Shown here one piece after another: positions 1-7,781 of a DNA stretch of 64,000 bases. The stretch is from contig JACRPM010000003.1 of assembly GCA_016223205.1 (NCBI GenBank), positions 79,696-143,695 on the forward strand. The letters are read 5' to 3'. This DNA is from Candidatus Saganbacteria bacterium. Its GTDB lineage: Bacteria; Margulisbacteria; WOR-1; XYC2-FULL-46-14; WPAF01. Each line of letters begins with the position of its first letter. Within the stretch, counting starts at the first letter, position 1. Both the position numbers and the translations under genes were made by a program. Below the pieces are notes generated by a model that was given only the letters and a program-made list of their open reading frames with translations, made no database searches and was not told the DNA's origin.

Positions 1-218
1 ATACCGGCGTTACCATATACATTTTCAACGTCATCAACCAGCCGGTAAAAAGGATCTCCTGTCCGAGCGGGCAGAACGGCGGCCGGGCCGGTTATAACCA
101 GGTGGTCTGGGAAGGTTACACCGACTTCAACGAGCTCGCCGCCAATGACGCTTACGTGGCGCGCGTGGTCTCGGGAGGCAAGCAGATCGGCAAATGCAAA
201 ATCGTTGTCTTAAGATAA
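1..218 (+). CDS. C-terminal end of a secreted protein with a FlgD-like Ig tail (partial)
   Basis: An open frame enters from the left edge and stops with TAA at 216-218. The 71 visible residues read as a FlgD-like immunoglobulin fold: a strand resembling 'VTIYIFNVINQPVKRI', then a glycine-rich turn, 'NQVVWEG', and a final strand 'GKCKIVVLR'. This fold is known as the C-terminal domain of many exported proteins, including the sorting tail of type IX secretion cargo. The gene at 54293-55471 ends in the same kind of domain. It overlaps the next gene, a PorV-like barrel, by 25 nt. The start and most of the protein lie outside the window, so the catalytic or binding part is unknown. Confidence 0.75.
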   Translation, partial: TGVTIYIFNVINQPVKRISCPSGQNGGRAGYNQVVWEGYTDFNELAANDAYVARVVSGGKQIGKCKIVVLR

Positions 219-1207
219 TCCTGGGGATTTCCCTCGCCATGGCGGTTTCGTCGTTCGGATTTTCCGCGCGAGCCGGCGTTTTAGACCTGACCCAGGTGGG
301 TATCGGGGCGCGAGCAATAGCTCTGGGCCGCAGCCAGGTGGTGGCGGAAGATCTTGCTTCCGTTTTCGTTAATCCGGCCAACGCCGGGGCGCTCGAACAG
401 TTTTATATGACCAGCATGTACAGCAACTTAAGCGAGGATGTGGCCCTGACCTTGGCGGGCGCGGGGTTCCCGATAAGGGATGGGGTGGTGGGCATTATGT
501 ATCTGGGGGCGGGGATGTCGGGCCTCCAGACCACCGCCCGCAGCGGAGGGATCTTGGTCCCGGTTTCCCAGCTCGAATACTGGGACCGGGTGCTGATGGC
601 CAGCTATGGGTGGAAAGTTGGCGCCAATTTCATGAGCGGCCTATCCTTGAAATTCTTTTCCAAGAATATTTCCGGCGCCGCCGGGGGCGCGGCCAACGGG
701 GTGGACCTCGATTGGGGATTGGTGTTCGAGCCGACCGCCAATTTAAAGATAGGCTTTTCGGCGCAAAATCTCCTAACCCTGGACCTGGCCAATCTCAACT
801 GGGGAACCGGGGCCAAAGAGGATATCCCCGCCAACTATAAAATGGGGTTTAGTTTGAACGTTCGCCCGGAGATAATGGTCCTGGGAGACGCGGATTCATT
901 GGGGGGCTTGCACGCCGGGGTGGAATGGAAGATAGGAAAGGTTTTGGCTTTAAGGGGCGGGGTCGAAAGCGTGCCGCAAAGCCGGAACGTTTCCTCGCTC
1001 AATTATTCCGGAGGGGTGGGGCTTACCAATCGGGGCTTTTCTTTCGACTATGCCTATTATTATGATACGACCCTCAACCAGAACTCCGCGCACTTCTTTT
1101 CACTGGGATTTTCTTTGAACCCCCGGGAGATGGAAGTGCGGCCCATTCTTCCCGCCTCGCTCCAATTGACGCGGCATTCCGAGAGCGGTATAATATGGAA
1201 AGCATGA
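194..1207 (+). CDS. PorV/PorQ-like (UPF0164) outer membrane beta-barrel protein
   Basis: 337 residues with a signal peptide (about residues 1-27, ending near 'SARA'). The region just after it, 'GIGARAIALGRSQVVAEDL' followed by 'FVNPANAG', is the hallmark of the PorV/UPF0164 family: a GARA motif, then an NPAN/NPAA motif. The rest alternates hydrophobic and polar residues with many aromatics, as expected for about 14 barrel strands. PorV is known as the outer-membrane shuttle for type IX secretion cargo; other family members have no known role. The start overlaps the preceding FlgD-tail gene by 25 nt, so the two are translationally coupled. That pairing fits a cargo-plus-shuttle relation, but this is inference. 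The last 20 codons contain a promoter for the next gene. Confidence 0.75.
   Translation: MQNRCLKIILGISLAMAVSSFGFSARAGVLDLTQVGIGARAIALGRSQVVAEDLASVFVNPANAGALEQFYMTSMYSNLSEDVALTLAGAGFPIRDGVVGIMYLGAGMSGLQTTARSGGILVPVSQLEYWDRVLMASYGWKVGANFMSGLSLKFFSKNISGAAGGAANGVDLDWGLVFEPTANLKIGFSAQNLLTLDLANLNWGTGAKEDIPANYKMGFSLNVRPEIMVLGDADSLGGLHAGVEWKIGKVLALRGGVESVPQSRNVSSLNYSGGVGLTNRGFSFDYAYYYDTTLNQNSAHFFSLGFSLNPREMEVRPILPASLQLTRHSESGIIWKA
1166..1194 (+). promoter_or_regulatory. sigma-70-type promoter inside the end of the PorV-like gene
   Basis: TTGACG at 1166-1171 and TATAAT at 1189-1194 are separated by exactly 17 nt. The -10 box ends 9 nt before the ATG at 1204, so transcription would begin about 3 nt before that start codon. 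Confidence 0.6.
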
Positions 1208-1827
1208 AAAGGCCGATAATAGCGGGATTCCTGCTTATAGTGTCAATGCTCCCGGTCGGAGCGGTAATGGTGGACGACTTCAATGACGGCGAATTTAAAA
1301 AATCCCCGGAATGGTGGACTTTCGATAAGGTTATCGTGAACGCAACCAAAAATCCCGCAAAAAGCGGTTATGCCTTAGCGATAAAGGGGGCGGCCCGGGA
1401 TTGGTACGTAGGGGGCCTCGGCACGTATATCGCCAAAGATAAACAAGATCTTTCCAAGGCGTCAGCCCTGGATCTCGACATTTACGGCTACGGCCCGGAT
1501 AGCGGGACCCTCAAGGTCGAACTCTATGATGACGACAACGGCAACTGGCAGGTCGAGCAGGACAATAAGACCTTCAGCCCGATCTATGACGACCGCTTTG
1601 CTTATGAGCTAAAGATCGATTGGAAGGGATGGAAGCACCTATCTCTTCCCCTCGCAGAATTTGTGGACACCAACAAAGGGGAGGGGGACAACGTCTGGAA
1701 CCCCCAGCAAAACAATGGTTCTGGAGGACTGCTGCAGATGCAGATCGTCTTTCTTGCCGCCAGCAAGACCGGCAAGGTCAACTTTGTGCTGGACAATGTG
1801 GAATTCCGCGAGGGCAAACGTAAGTGA
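1204..1827 (+). CDS. Exported protein with CBM11/CIA30-like beta-sandwich domain
   Basis: 207 residues from the ATG at 1204, which overlaps the preceding stop codon as ATGA. An in-frame ATG three codons earlier (1195) falls on the -10 box and is less likely. Signal peptide about residues 1-20 (MKRPIIAGFLLIVSMLPVG). The mature part begins 'MVDDFNDGEF', then has 'LDLDIYGYG', 'LKVELYDDDNG', 'WKHLSLPLAEF' and closes with 'VNFVLDNVEFREG'. Such a DDF opening and LDNVEF ending are typical of galactose-binding-like beta-sandwiches (CBM11, CIA30). Probably a periplasmic or surface carbohydrate-binding protein; the ligand cannot be read from the sequence. Confidence 0.55.
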   Translation: MKRPIIAGFLLIVSMLPVGAVMVDDFNDGEFKKSPEWWTFDKVIVNATKNPAKSGYALAIKGAARDWYVGGLGTYIAKDKQDLSKASALDLDIYGYGPDSGTLKVELYDDDNGNWQVEQDNKTFSPIYDDRFAYELKIDWKGWKHLSLPLAEFVDTNKGEGDNVWNPQQNNGSGGLLQMQIVFLAASKTGKVNFVLDNVEFREGKRK

Positions 1828-2678
1828 AAAAACTTTGCGTCTTGATCTTGGCCCTGGGTTTTCTGGGAACGGCGGCGGTCGCCGAAGTAGAACCCTGGGC
1901 GGATGTTTGGACGAACCTGGCCAATTTTTCGACCAACGGCGAGCGCTCCAATTTTAATTCTTTCATCCTGCGATCGGAAGGCAAGTTCGGCTTTCACCTG
2001 CCTACCGGCCTGAACAATTTTAACCTTGATCCTTATATTGCCTATTACGGCGTTTATTCGCAGGATAAGAATTATTGGAACAATGAGGTGGCCACCGGTC
2101 TCGGCCTGCGTTTTTATCCTTTTATCAATTACCCGGGCGACAACTGGTCGAATGAATGGGTCAAGGACCTAAAAGTTTTTGTTGAGACCTTAAACCTCAC
2201 CGTGCTCCAGGACCAGGCCAATGCGACCACCAATGAGGTAAAAACCGCTGACTTCCGCGTGGGGCTGGACCTGTGGCACGAATGGAACCTAAAGGAGCCG
2301 GATAATAAATATCCCTGGGCGGAGGTGTGGGGCAACCTCTCGTACCGCGATACCAACTTTATCGATAAATTCATTCCCAAATTCAAGACCTACTTGTTGT
2401 TTTTACATACTAAAGTAGGCCTTCACCTCCCCGGGGGAGTGCGGCCTTATTTGGCCTATGACCTGACCATGTCTTCCCGTCCCGAGGCCTGGTACAACAG
2501 TTTGTACTACGGCGCCGGCGTGCGCTTTGAGCCCTTCAGGGAGCAGAAAGACCCGCCGGAGCTCCTGCGCAAGTTCAAAATGTTCGTTGAGGTCATGGGT
2601 ATCTCCTGGCTGCAGCAAAAAGATTCCCGCCCCTCTTCCGACATGCGCTTTGGCATCGACTTCACCTACGGTCGATAA
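1824..2678 (+). CDS. Exported protein with two repeated barrel-like halves, function unknown
   Basis: 284 residues starting at a GTG that overlaps the previous gene by 4 nt. Signal peptide about 1-20, cleaved after AVA. The protein is an internal duplication: residues about 23-135 ('EPWADVWTNLANF...ATGLGLRFYPF') and 160-284 ('YPWAEVWGNLSYRDTNF...YGAGVRFEPF') share the W-A-[DE]-V-W opening, a central HLP-G motif and a G-[LV]-R-F-x-P-F ending. Each half finishes with 'KVFVETLNLTVLQ' or 'KMFVEVMGISWLQ'. The aromatic, alternating pattern suggests outer-membrane strands, and the layout recalls C-terminal domains of NfrA-type proteins. I do not recognise a specific function. It is the third gene of the PorV-like operon. 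Confidence 0.55.
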   Translation: MKKLCVLILALGFLGTAAVAEVEPWADVWTNLANFSTNGERSNFNSFILRSEGKFGFHLPTGLNNFNLDPYIAYYGVYSQDKNYWNNEVATGLGLRFYPFINYPGDNWSNEWVKDLKVFVETLNLTVLQDQANATTNEVKTADFRVGLDLWHEWNLKEPDNKYPWAEVWGNLSYRDTNFIDKFIPKFKTYLLFLHTKVGLHLPGGVRPYLAYDLTMSSRPEAWYNSLYYGAGVRFEPFREQKDPPELLRKFKMFVEVMGISWLQQKDSRPSSDMRFGIDFTYGR

Positions 2679-2692
2679 TCTGCTAGAATTTG

Positions 2693-2874
2693 CCTCACCC
2701 ACCATCCCTCGACTCTGCTCGGGATGGTTCCCCCTCTCCATCAAAGATGGAGAGGGTTGGAATGGAAGCAGACGAAAGACAAAGAAATTAACATATGCGA
2801 TTAGAGATTAATAGTTTGCAGTTCCCTCTCCACTTCGTGGAGAGGGGGGACCCTCCGAAGGAGGGTGGGTGAGG
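2693..2874. repeat. Composite palindromic repeat upstream of pth (type A copy 1)
   Basis: Ends are inverted: CCTCACCC at 2693-2700 and GGGTGAGG at 2867-2874. Inside are two hairpins, CCCCTCTCC-atcaaagat-GGAGAGGG (2731-2757) and CCCTCTCC-acttcgt-GGAGAGGGGG (2824-2849), plus a smaller palindrome ccatCCCTCGA...CTCGGGatgg (2703-2728). The same architecture returns at 55908-56054, with compensatory loop changes and an unrelated middle. Its right end provides the ribosome-binding site and probably the start codon of pth. Confidence 0.85.
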
Positions 2875-3434
2875 TGTTCCTCATTATGGGATTGGGCAAT
2901 CCCGGCAAAGTTTACGAGAACACCCGGCACAATATCGGCTTTAAGGCGATCGACGCTTTGGCCGACCGTTTAAAGATCGCTTCGTTGAGGCTGATGCAAA
3001 AATGTCAGGCCTTTATCGGGGAAGCGGAATTCTCCGGCCACAAGCTGATCCTGGCCCAGCCCGCTACCTTTATGAACAATTCCGGCGCGGCCGCCGCCCA
3101 GCTTTTACGCTGGCATAAGATCCCCCTCGATCATTTGATCGTGGTCTATGACGACGTGGACCTGCCGGCGGGCTCCCTGCGCTTGAGGGAAAAAGGGACA
3201 GCGGGCGGGCACCACGGGATCGAATCCCTGATAGCGCATCTTCACTCCACCGAATTTATGCGTATCCGGGTGGGGATCGGCAGGGAGGGGGCGGAAGTCA
3301 CAGAGTATGTTTTAAGTAAGGTCCCCCCATCCGAAAGGGAAGCTTTAGAGGTCGCGATACAATCTGCGGCCGAGGCCGCATTGATGATCGTTGCCGAAGG
3401 TCCAGCCGCTGCCATGAACCAGTTCAATAAATGA
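2874..3434 (+). CDS. pth: Peptidyl-tRNA hydrolase
   Basis: 186 residues. Pth cleaves peptidyl-tRNA released from stalled ribosomes. Signatures: 'IMGLGNPGKVYENTRHNIGF' near the N-terminus (family motif GLGNPG-x-Y-x-x-TRHNxG, with catalytic His), 'LAQPATFMNNSG', 'VVYDDVDLPAGSLRL' with the catalytic Asp, and 'GGHHGIESL'. I chose the GTG at 2874, which gives the family-typical 'M-F-L-I-M-G-L-G' opening. A GTG at 2865 is in frame but lies deeper in the upstream palindromic repeat. The likely Shine-Dalgarno GGAGGG (2860-2865) is itself part of that repeat. The stop overlaps the mfd start by 4 nt. Confidence 0.93.
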   Translation: MFLIMGLGNPGKVYENTRHNIGFKAIDALADRLKIASLRLMQKCQAFIGEAEFSGHKLILAQPATFMNNSGAAAAQLLRWHKIPLDHLIVVYDDVDLPAGSLRLREKGTAGGHHGIESLIAHLHSTEFMRIRVGIGREGAEVTEYVLSKVPPSEREALEVAIQSAAEAALMIVAEGPAAAMNQFNK

Positions 3435-6370
3435 GCGCGGAAGAGATCCTCCGGCGCTTAAGCCCCCAGATCTCGCTTACCAACCTTTCCGGCCTGCCGC
3501 CCTCCGCCAAAAGCGTCACTTTAGCCGCGCTGAAAAAACAAACCGGCAAACCAATTCTCGTAATTACTTCCAGTACGCGGTCCGCCGAGAGATTGCGCTC
3601 CGAGATCAAATTCTTCCTGGGCGAGGAAGTTTTGCTTTTACCGGCGGCGGAAAAAGAGAACATCGGCGAAAGATTGACCGTTTTAAGCCGCCTGCTTTCC
3701 GGAGAAGCCGTGGCTGTGGTGTCCCCGGTGCGCGGAGCCCTGGCAAAAACCTCCGGCCGGGGGGAGACGATCAAGCTGGCGAAGCATCAACAGGTCAAAA
3801 GAGAAGCGCTCATCGATAAATTGGCCGAATTCAATTATCGGCGGCTGGAGATAGTGGGGGAAAGAGGGGAGTTTTCGGTCAGAGGCGGGATCATGGATGT
3901 TTACCCCATCAATCTCGACCGGCCGGTGAGGATGGAGCTTATCGGTGATGAGATCGAATCCTTGCGTAGTTTCGATCCCGTCTCGCAGAAATCCATAGAG
4001 CCGCTATCTTCCGCCGTGATCTTTCCCGGCCGCGAAGCGGCCTTAAGCTCCCTCTTTGACCTTTTGCCCAAAGAGGTCCTGCTGTTTATCGATGAGCCGC
4101 TGGAGGTTATGCGGCTGGCCGACCAACTGGAAGAAGAAGTTGAGATCCCTCAAGCCCTCGAGCTCTCCTCCTTTTTAAAGCCCGGACAAGAAAGTTTGTT
4201 TGCCGCAGTTCCCGGCTTTGGCGGGGACCTTTTAGCCGTGGCCGCTTATTTAAAAGAAAAACGCGAAGTGTTCTTGGTAAGCAAACACAGCGCCCGATTG
4301 GCCGAGCTCTCCAACTATAAGCTGATCGAAGGCGACCTTAGCTCGGGATTCGAATCCGCTTCGGGGACCCTGGCAGTAATTTCCGACCGCGAGCTTTTTG
4401 GGGAAGAAGCCCAGCCCGAAAACCGCAAGCCGCCGGCGCCCGAAGGGGTGGACGAAGAACACCTGGCGCAATTTGCCGTGGGAGACCTGGTGGTGCACGA
4501 AGATTACGGCATCGGGCTTTACCGCGGCCTCGAAAAGCTCAAGGAAGATGGGGTAGAAAGCGAGTATATCCTTATCGAATACGCCCGCGGGGACAAGCTG
4601 TATGTGCCGCTGACCCTGATGGGGATGGTCGAAAAATACAGCGGGGGAGGGGATTTTAAGCCCCAGCTCTCGCGCCTGGGGAGTTCGGCCTGGCTCAAGA
4701 CCAAAGGACGGGTCAAAAAATCCATCAAGGACATGACTGCCGAACTTTTAGAGATCTACGCCGCCCGGCAAAAATATCTGGGATTCCCTTTCCCGCCCGA
4801 CGACCTCTGGCAAAAAGACCTCGAGGACTCTTTCCCCTACAAGGAGACCCCCGACCAGAGCAAGGCCATTGCCCAGGTGAAGCACGACATGGAATCTACC
4901 CGTCCCATGGACCGGCTGGTGTGCGGGGACGTGGGCTACGGCAAAACGGAGGTAGCGATCCGGGCCGCGGCCAAAGCGGTAGCAACCGGCAAACAGGCGG
5001 CGGTACTGGTGCCCACTACCATCTTGGCCGAACAGCATTACCATAATTTTAAAAACCGGTTCGCCTCTTTTCCTTTTAAGGTGGAAATGCTTTCCCGCTT
5101 CAGGTCCAAAGACGACCAAAAGCAGGTGATCGAGGCCCTCAAGCTGGGCCAGGTGGACGTGGTGATCGGTACGCACCGTTTGCTCCAAAAAGATATGATG
5201 TTCAAGGACCTGGGACTCTTGATCATCGACGAGGAGCAGAGATTCGGGGTAGCCCATAAAGAGAAGATAAAGAAGCTTCGTAAAACCGTCGACGTGCTCA
5301 CCCTTACCGCTACGCCCATCCCTCGCACCCTTTACCTATCGCTTTCCGGAGTGCGCGATCTTTCCGTCATCAATACCCCGCCGGTCGATCGTTCCCCGGT
5401 GCGCACCTATGTGCTCAACTGGAACGAGAACGTGGTGCGGGAAGCGATCTTAAAAGAGCTGGACCGAGGCGGCCAGGTCTTTTATGTCTTCAATATAGTG
5501 GAAAAGATAGACGGCCTGGCCAATAAATTAAGCAAACTGGTGCCGGAAGCCCGGATCACGGTCGGCCACGGCCAGATGCCGGAGCGAAAACTGGAACAGA
5601 CCATGCTCGATTTCTCCAACAAAAAATATGATGTATTGTTGTGCTCCACCATCATCGAATCCGGATTGGACCTGCCCAACGTTAATACCATCTTGATCGA
5701 CCACGCCGATCGATTTGGGCTCTCCCAGCTCTATCAGCTCCGCGGGAGGGTGGGCCGCTCCAATGTGCGCGCTTACGCCTACCTTTTTTATAATGAAGAG
5801 GTCCAGCTGACCGAGACCGCGATCAAAAGGTTAAAAGCCCTGCAGGAATTCACCGCGCTGGGCTCGGGCTACCGGCTGGCCATGCGCGATCTCGAGATCC
5901 GCGGGGCGGGCAACCTTTTGGGAGCACAGCAGTCGGGCCATCTTTTGGCGGTGGGCTTTGATCTTTACTGTGAACTGCTGGAAGAGGCGGCGCGCGAGCT
6001 CAAAGGCATCTCCGAGCCCACGCCCCGCCAGGTGGAGATCGACATCAAGGCCGACGCCTTTATCCCCTCCGATTACGTGCCCGACGAAAAACAGCGGGTG
6101 GCGCTCTACCGCCGGCTCAATCTGGTGGCCTCCGAGAAAGAATTGCTGTCGCTCAAAGAGGAAATAGTCGATCGGTTCGGCCGGCTGCCCGCCGCACTCT
6201 TGCGCCTGCTCGAGGTGCTGGAGGTTAAGGTCGAGGCCCAGGACAAAGGGATTAAAAGCATTAGGGAGCGAGAGGGGGAGATCCGGATCGAATGGTTTTC
6301 CGGCCGCATCGGCAGTTTAAAATTAAAAGGCAAGAACAATCTGACGGAGATCAGATCCCTAATCGGCTAG
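3431..6370 (+). CDS. mfd: Transcription-repair coupling factor (DNA translocase)
   Basis: 979 residues, somewhat shorter than the usual about 1150, with a compact N-terminal UvrB-like region. Mfd removes RNA polymerase stalled at lesions and recruits UvrA. Order of parts: N-terminal UvrB-homology region (about 1-200; 'GEFSVRGGIMDVYPI'), RNA-polymerase interaction domain (about 340-400; 'FAVGDLVVHEDYGIGLYRGL'), superfamily 2 translocase with Walker A 'GDVGYGKTEVA' (about 496), DEEQ box 'IIDEEQRFGV' (about 597), 'TATPIPRTL', and motif VI 'QLRGRVGRS' (about 765). A C-terminal TRCF region follows ('VPDEKQRVALYRRL'). It starts at an ATG inside the end of pth, so the two are coupled. Its last 20 nt overlap the convergent gene at 6351. 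Confidence 0.95.
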   Translation: MSAEEILRRLSPQISLTNLSGLPPSAKSVTLAALKKQTGKPILVITSSTRSAERLRSEIKFFLGEEVLLLPAAEKENIGERLTVLSRLLSGEAVAVVSPVRGALAKTSGRGETIKLAKHQQVKREALIDKLAEFNYRRLEIVGERGEFSVRGGIMDVYPINLDRPVRMELIGDEIESLRSFDPVSQKSIEPLSSAVIFPGREAALSSLFDLLPKEVLLFIDEPLEVMRLADQLEEEVEIPQALELSSFLKPGQESLFAAVPGFGGDLLAVAAYLKEKREVFLVSKHSARLAELSNYKLIEGDLSSGFESASGTLAVISDRELFGEEAQPENRKPPAPEGVDEEHLAQFAVGDLVVHEDYGIGLYRGLEKLKEDGVESEYILIEYARGDKLYVPLTLMGMVEKYSGGGDFKPQLSRLGSSAWLKTKGRVKKSIKDMTAELLEIYAARQKYLGFPFPPDDLWQKDLEDSFPYKETPDQSKAIAQVKHDMESTRPMDRLVCGDVGYGKTEVAIRAAAKAVATGKQAAVLVPTTILAEQHYHNFKNRFASFPFKVEMLSRFRSKDDQKQVIEALKLGQVDVVIGTHRLLQKDMMFKDLGLLIIDEEQRFGVAHKEKIKKLRKTVDVLTLTATPIPRTLYLSLSGVRDLSVINTPPVDRSPVRTYVLNWNENVVREAILKELDRGGQVFYVFNIVEKIDGLANKLSKLVPEARITVGHGQMPERKLEQTMLDFSNKKYDVLLCSTIIESGLDLPNVNTILIDHADRFGLSQLYQLRGRVGRSNVRAYAYLFYNEEVQLTETAIKRLKALQEFTALGSGYRLAMRDLEIRGAGNLLGAQQSGHLLAVGFDLYCELLEEAARELKGISEPTPRQVEIDIKADAFIPSDYVPDEKQRVALYRRLNLVASEKELLSLKEEIVDRFGRLPAALLRLLEVLEVKVEAQDKGIKSIREREGEIRIEWFSGRIGSLKLKGKNNLTEIRSLIG

Positions 6371-6659
6371 CGAACTCGCGCAGTATCCGGGGGCTGGTGA
6401 CTTCGGCCACACATTGGCCGTATTTATCGTTTATCTTAAGCACTCCCTTTTCCACCACCACCTTGCCGCGGGAAAGGTCTTCGGGCTTGATCTGTGAGAG
6501 GTAAACCGAGACCAAAAGCTCCGCGGCTTCGGGGTTCAACTGACCGGAGATGAAGAATTTAGGTTCGATCAAGACCTCGGTATGCGCCCCCTTGACCTGG
6601 ATGGCGCGCCCGTAATCCATCCAAAACTTGGAAAGAGCGCCTTCAATCTTTTTGAGCAT
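6351..6659 (-). CDS. Hypothetical protein, third gene of a small unknown operon
   Basis: 102 residues, start at 6659. No signal peptide or membrane segment. The sequence mixes short strands and helices ('AHTEVLIEPKFFISGQLNP', 'KVVVEKGVLKINDKYGQCVAEV') and looks like a small soluble cytoplasmic domain. I do not recognise the family. Its start overlaps the end of the 164-residue gene by 17 nt and its own end overlaps the mfd stop region by 20 nt in convergent orientation. Co-transcribed with two other unknowns (6643-7137 and 7138-7344). Confidence 0.6.
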   Translation of the reverse strand: MLKKIEGALSKFWMDYGRAIQVKGAHTEVLIEPKFFISGQLNPEAAELLVSVYLSQIKPEDLSRGKVVVEKGVLKINDKYGQCVAEVTSPRILREFASRLGI

Positions 6660-7137
6660 TTAAGATCTCCTGTTCGGAAACAAAGCCCTTAATGGTCTCT
6701 CCGTCCACGTATCCGCCCAACGTCATACGCAGGAAGCTGTCCAAATTATGGATGACCACGTTTTCTTGCTGCGCCTCTGCCGACTCGGGCAGGGTGGAGG
6801 TGGATTCGTAGGGATTGTGAGAGGCCAGGGGAATATGGGCGGCGGGGGTGGCCGAAGTTTTCGGTCCTTTCTGGAAAAGCGCATCCAGGTTCTTGCTTTT
6901 TTGCACCGAAAGGGCCAGGGCCTGGAGCGCTTCTTCGAGCGCCGGGTCCTTGGCCATTTGTTTTATCTTCTCAACCGAAAGGTGGACCATATTATCAGCG
7001 GCGGGGGTGAGCGAACCGGACACCCTTAATTCCCGATAGAGGCCATATACTACTTGAGAGATCTGTTGAGGGTTTAATCCTAAACCGGCCAGGTATTGGA
7101 CCAGGTCCTGGGCCTGGATGGCGGAGGGAGTGGACAT
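6643..7137 (-). CDS. Hypothetical protein, second gene of a small unknown operon
   Basis: 164 residues. The first 75 form predicted helices ('AQDLVQYLAGLGLNPQQISQVVYGLYREL', quoted in part), followed by a low-complexity Pro/Ala/Ser linker (about 95-125) and a short C-terminal segment ('SFLRMTLGGYVDGETIKGF'). No signal peptide. Begins one base before the end of the upstream 68-residue gene, so translation is coupled. Family not recognised. Helical head, linker and tail suggest an adaptor or scaffold, which is only a guess. Confidence 0.6.
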   Translation of the reverse strand: MSTPSAIQAQDLVQYLAGLGLNPQQISQVVYGLYRELRVSGSLTPAADNMVHLSVEKIKQMAKDPALEEALQALALSVQKSKNLDALFQKGPKTSATPAAHIPLASHNPYESTSTLPESAEAQQENVVIHNLDSFLRMTLGGYVDGETIKGFVSEQEILNAQKD

Positions 7138-7344
7138 CTAAACCAGTTTCTCCCGGGCCGACTGGGCCTCGGCCTCGGTCGAGTGGATAGCGAAAGTTAA
7201 ATTGGCCGGGATGCCGCGCGCATCGGTCAGCAATTTCCCAACGATATTTTGCAGGGCTTGCGTGGAAATGGGCTGGGGGATCATCCGGGCTTGCAGCCGC
7301 TGGATGTGATTATGCGGGATCGCAGTTATAGAAAAATCCGCCAT
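7138..7344 (-). CDS. Small hypothetical protein, first gene of a small unknown operon
   Basis: 68 residues, 'MADFSITAIPHNHIQRLQAR' at the start, rich in short polar helices and without a membrane segment. It abuts the 164-residue gene directly. The upstream region is shared with mazG, which is transcribed the other way, and contains a CGGTCC-GAGGG-GGACCG hairpin (7357-7373). Family not recognised. Confidence 0.55.
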   Translation of the reverse strand: MADFSITAIPHNHIQRLQARMIPQPISTQALQNIVGKLLTDARGIPANLTFAIHSTEAEAQSAREKLV

Positions 7345-7356
7345 ACACTTATAAAT

Positions 7357-7373
7357 CGGTCCGAGGGGGACCG
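7357..7373. promoter_or_regulatory. Perfect 6-bp inverted repeat between divergent genes
   Basis: CGGTCC (7357-7362) and GGACCG (7368-7373) with a 5-nt spacer lie between the unknown operon and mazG. The position would suit an operator acting on either side, or a transcribed hairpin. Confidence 0.3.
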
Positions 7374-7400
7374 AACTTGCATGTAATTTTATGCTATAAT
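7373..7400 (+). promoter_or_regulatory. mazG promoter with GAACTTGCATGT motif
   Basis: Extended -10 TGCTATAAT at 7392-7400 and the 12-mer GAACTTGCATGT at 7373-7384, ten nt upstream of the TATAAT. The same 12-mer lies 11 nt upstream of the TATAAT of the helicase-nuclease gene (22546-22557). The -10 box ends 9 nt before the mazG ATG, so the mRNA leader would be about 3 nt or absent. Confidence 0.55.
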
Positions 7401-7409
7401 TAAGACAAA

Positions 7410-7781
7410 ATGAAGGAATTTGACCGCCTGGTAGAGGTTGTGGCCGCCCTCCGCAAAAAGTGCCCCTGGGATAAGGAGCAAAACCATGCCACCCTTAAGC
7501 CCTACATGCTGGAGGAAGTGCACGAAGCTATAGAGGCCATTGATAATAAGGATTATGAACTGCTCGAGGAAGAGCTGGGGGACATGCTGCTGCATATCGT
7601 AATGCACGCGGAAATGGCCAAAGAAAAGGGGCGTTTCAAGATCCAGGACGTGATCCAGGGGATCATTAAAAAGATGATGCGCCGCCATCCGCATGTGTTC
7701 GGCAAGGGACGGGCCAAAACGGTTGCCGGGGTATTGCGGCGCTGGAAGCAGATCAAAAGGGAGGAAAAGCGTGAACGTTAA
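7410..7781 (+). CDS. mazG: MazG-family nucleoside triphosphate pyrophosphohydrolase
   Basis: 123 residues, a single MazG domain. The family hydrolyses NTPs/dNTPs to monophosphates and diphosphate in nucleotide-pool cleaning. Evidence: opening 'LRKKCPWDKEQNHATLKPYMLEE', then the metal-binding helices 'EEVHEAIEAID' and 'LEEELGDMLLHIVMHA' (E-E-x-x-E and E-x-x-D patterns), and 'RRHPHVFGKGRA'. Full-length enterobacterial MazG has two such domains; this is the one-domain type. It lacks a Shine-Dalgarno and follows its -10 box at leaderless distance. It overlaps ftsH by 11 nt. Confidence 0.88.
   Translation: MKEFDRLVEVVAALRKKCPWDKEQNHATLKPYMLEEVHEAIEAIDNKDYELLEEELGDMLLHIVMHAEMAKEKGRFKIQDVIQGIIKKMMRRHPHVFGKGRAKTVAGVLRRWKQIKREEKRER

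Noticed and set aside
2865..2873. Upstream GTG start for pth
   Set aside because: In frame, but it adds residues encoded by the repeat and weakens the spacing to GGAGGG; the GTG at 2874 gives the family-typical start.
7357..7384. Classical LexA box near mazG
   Set aside because: The GAACTTGCATGT motif resembles but does not match known LexA spacing (GAAC-N4-GTTC), so it is listed only as an unknown motif.
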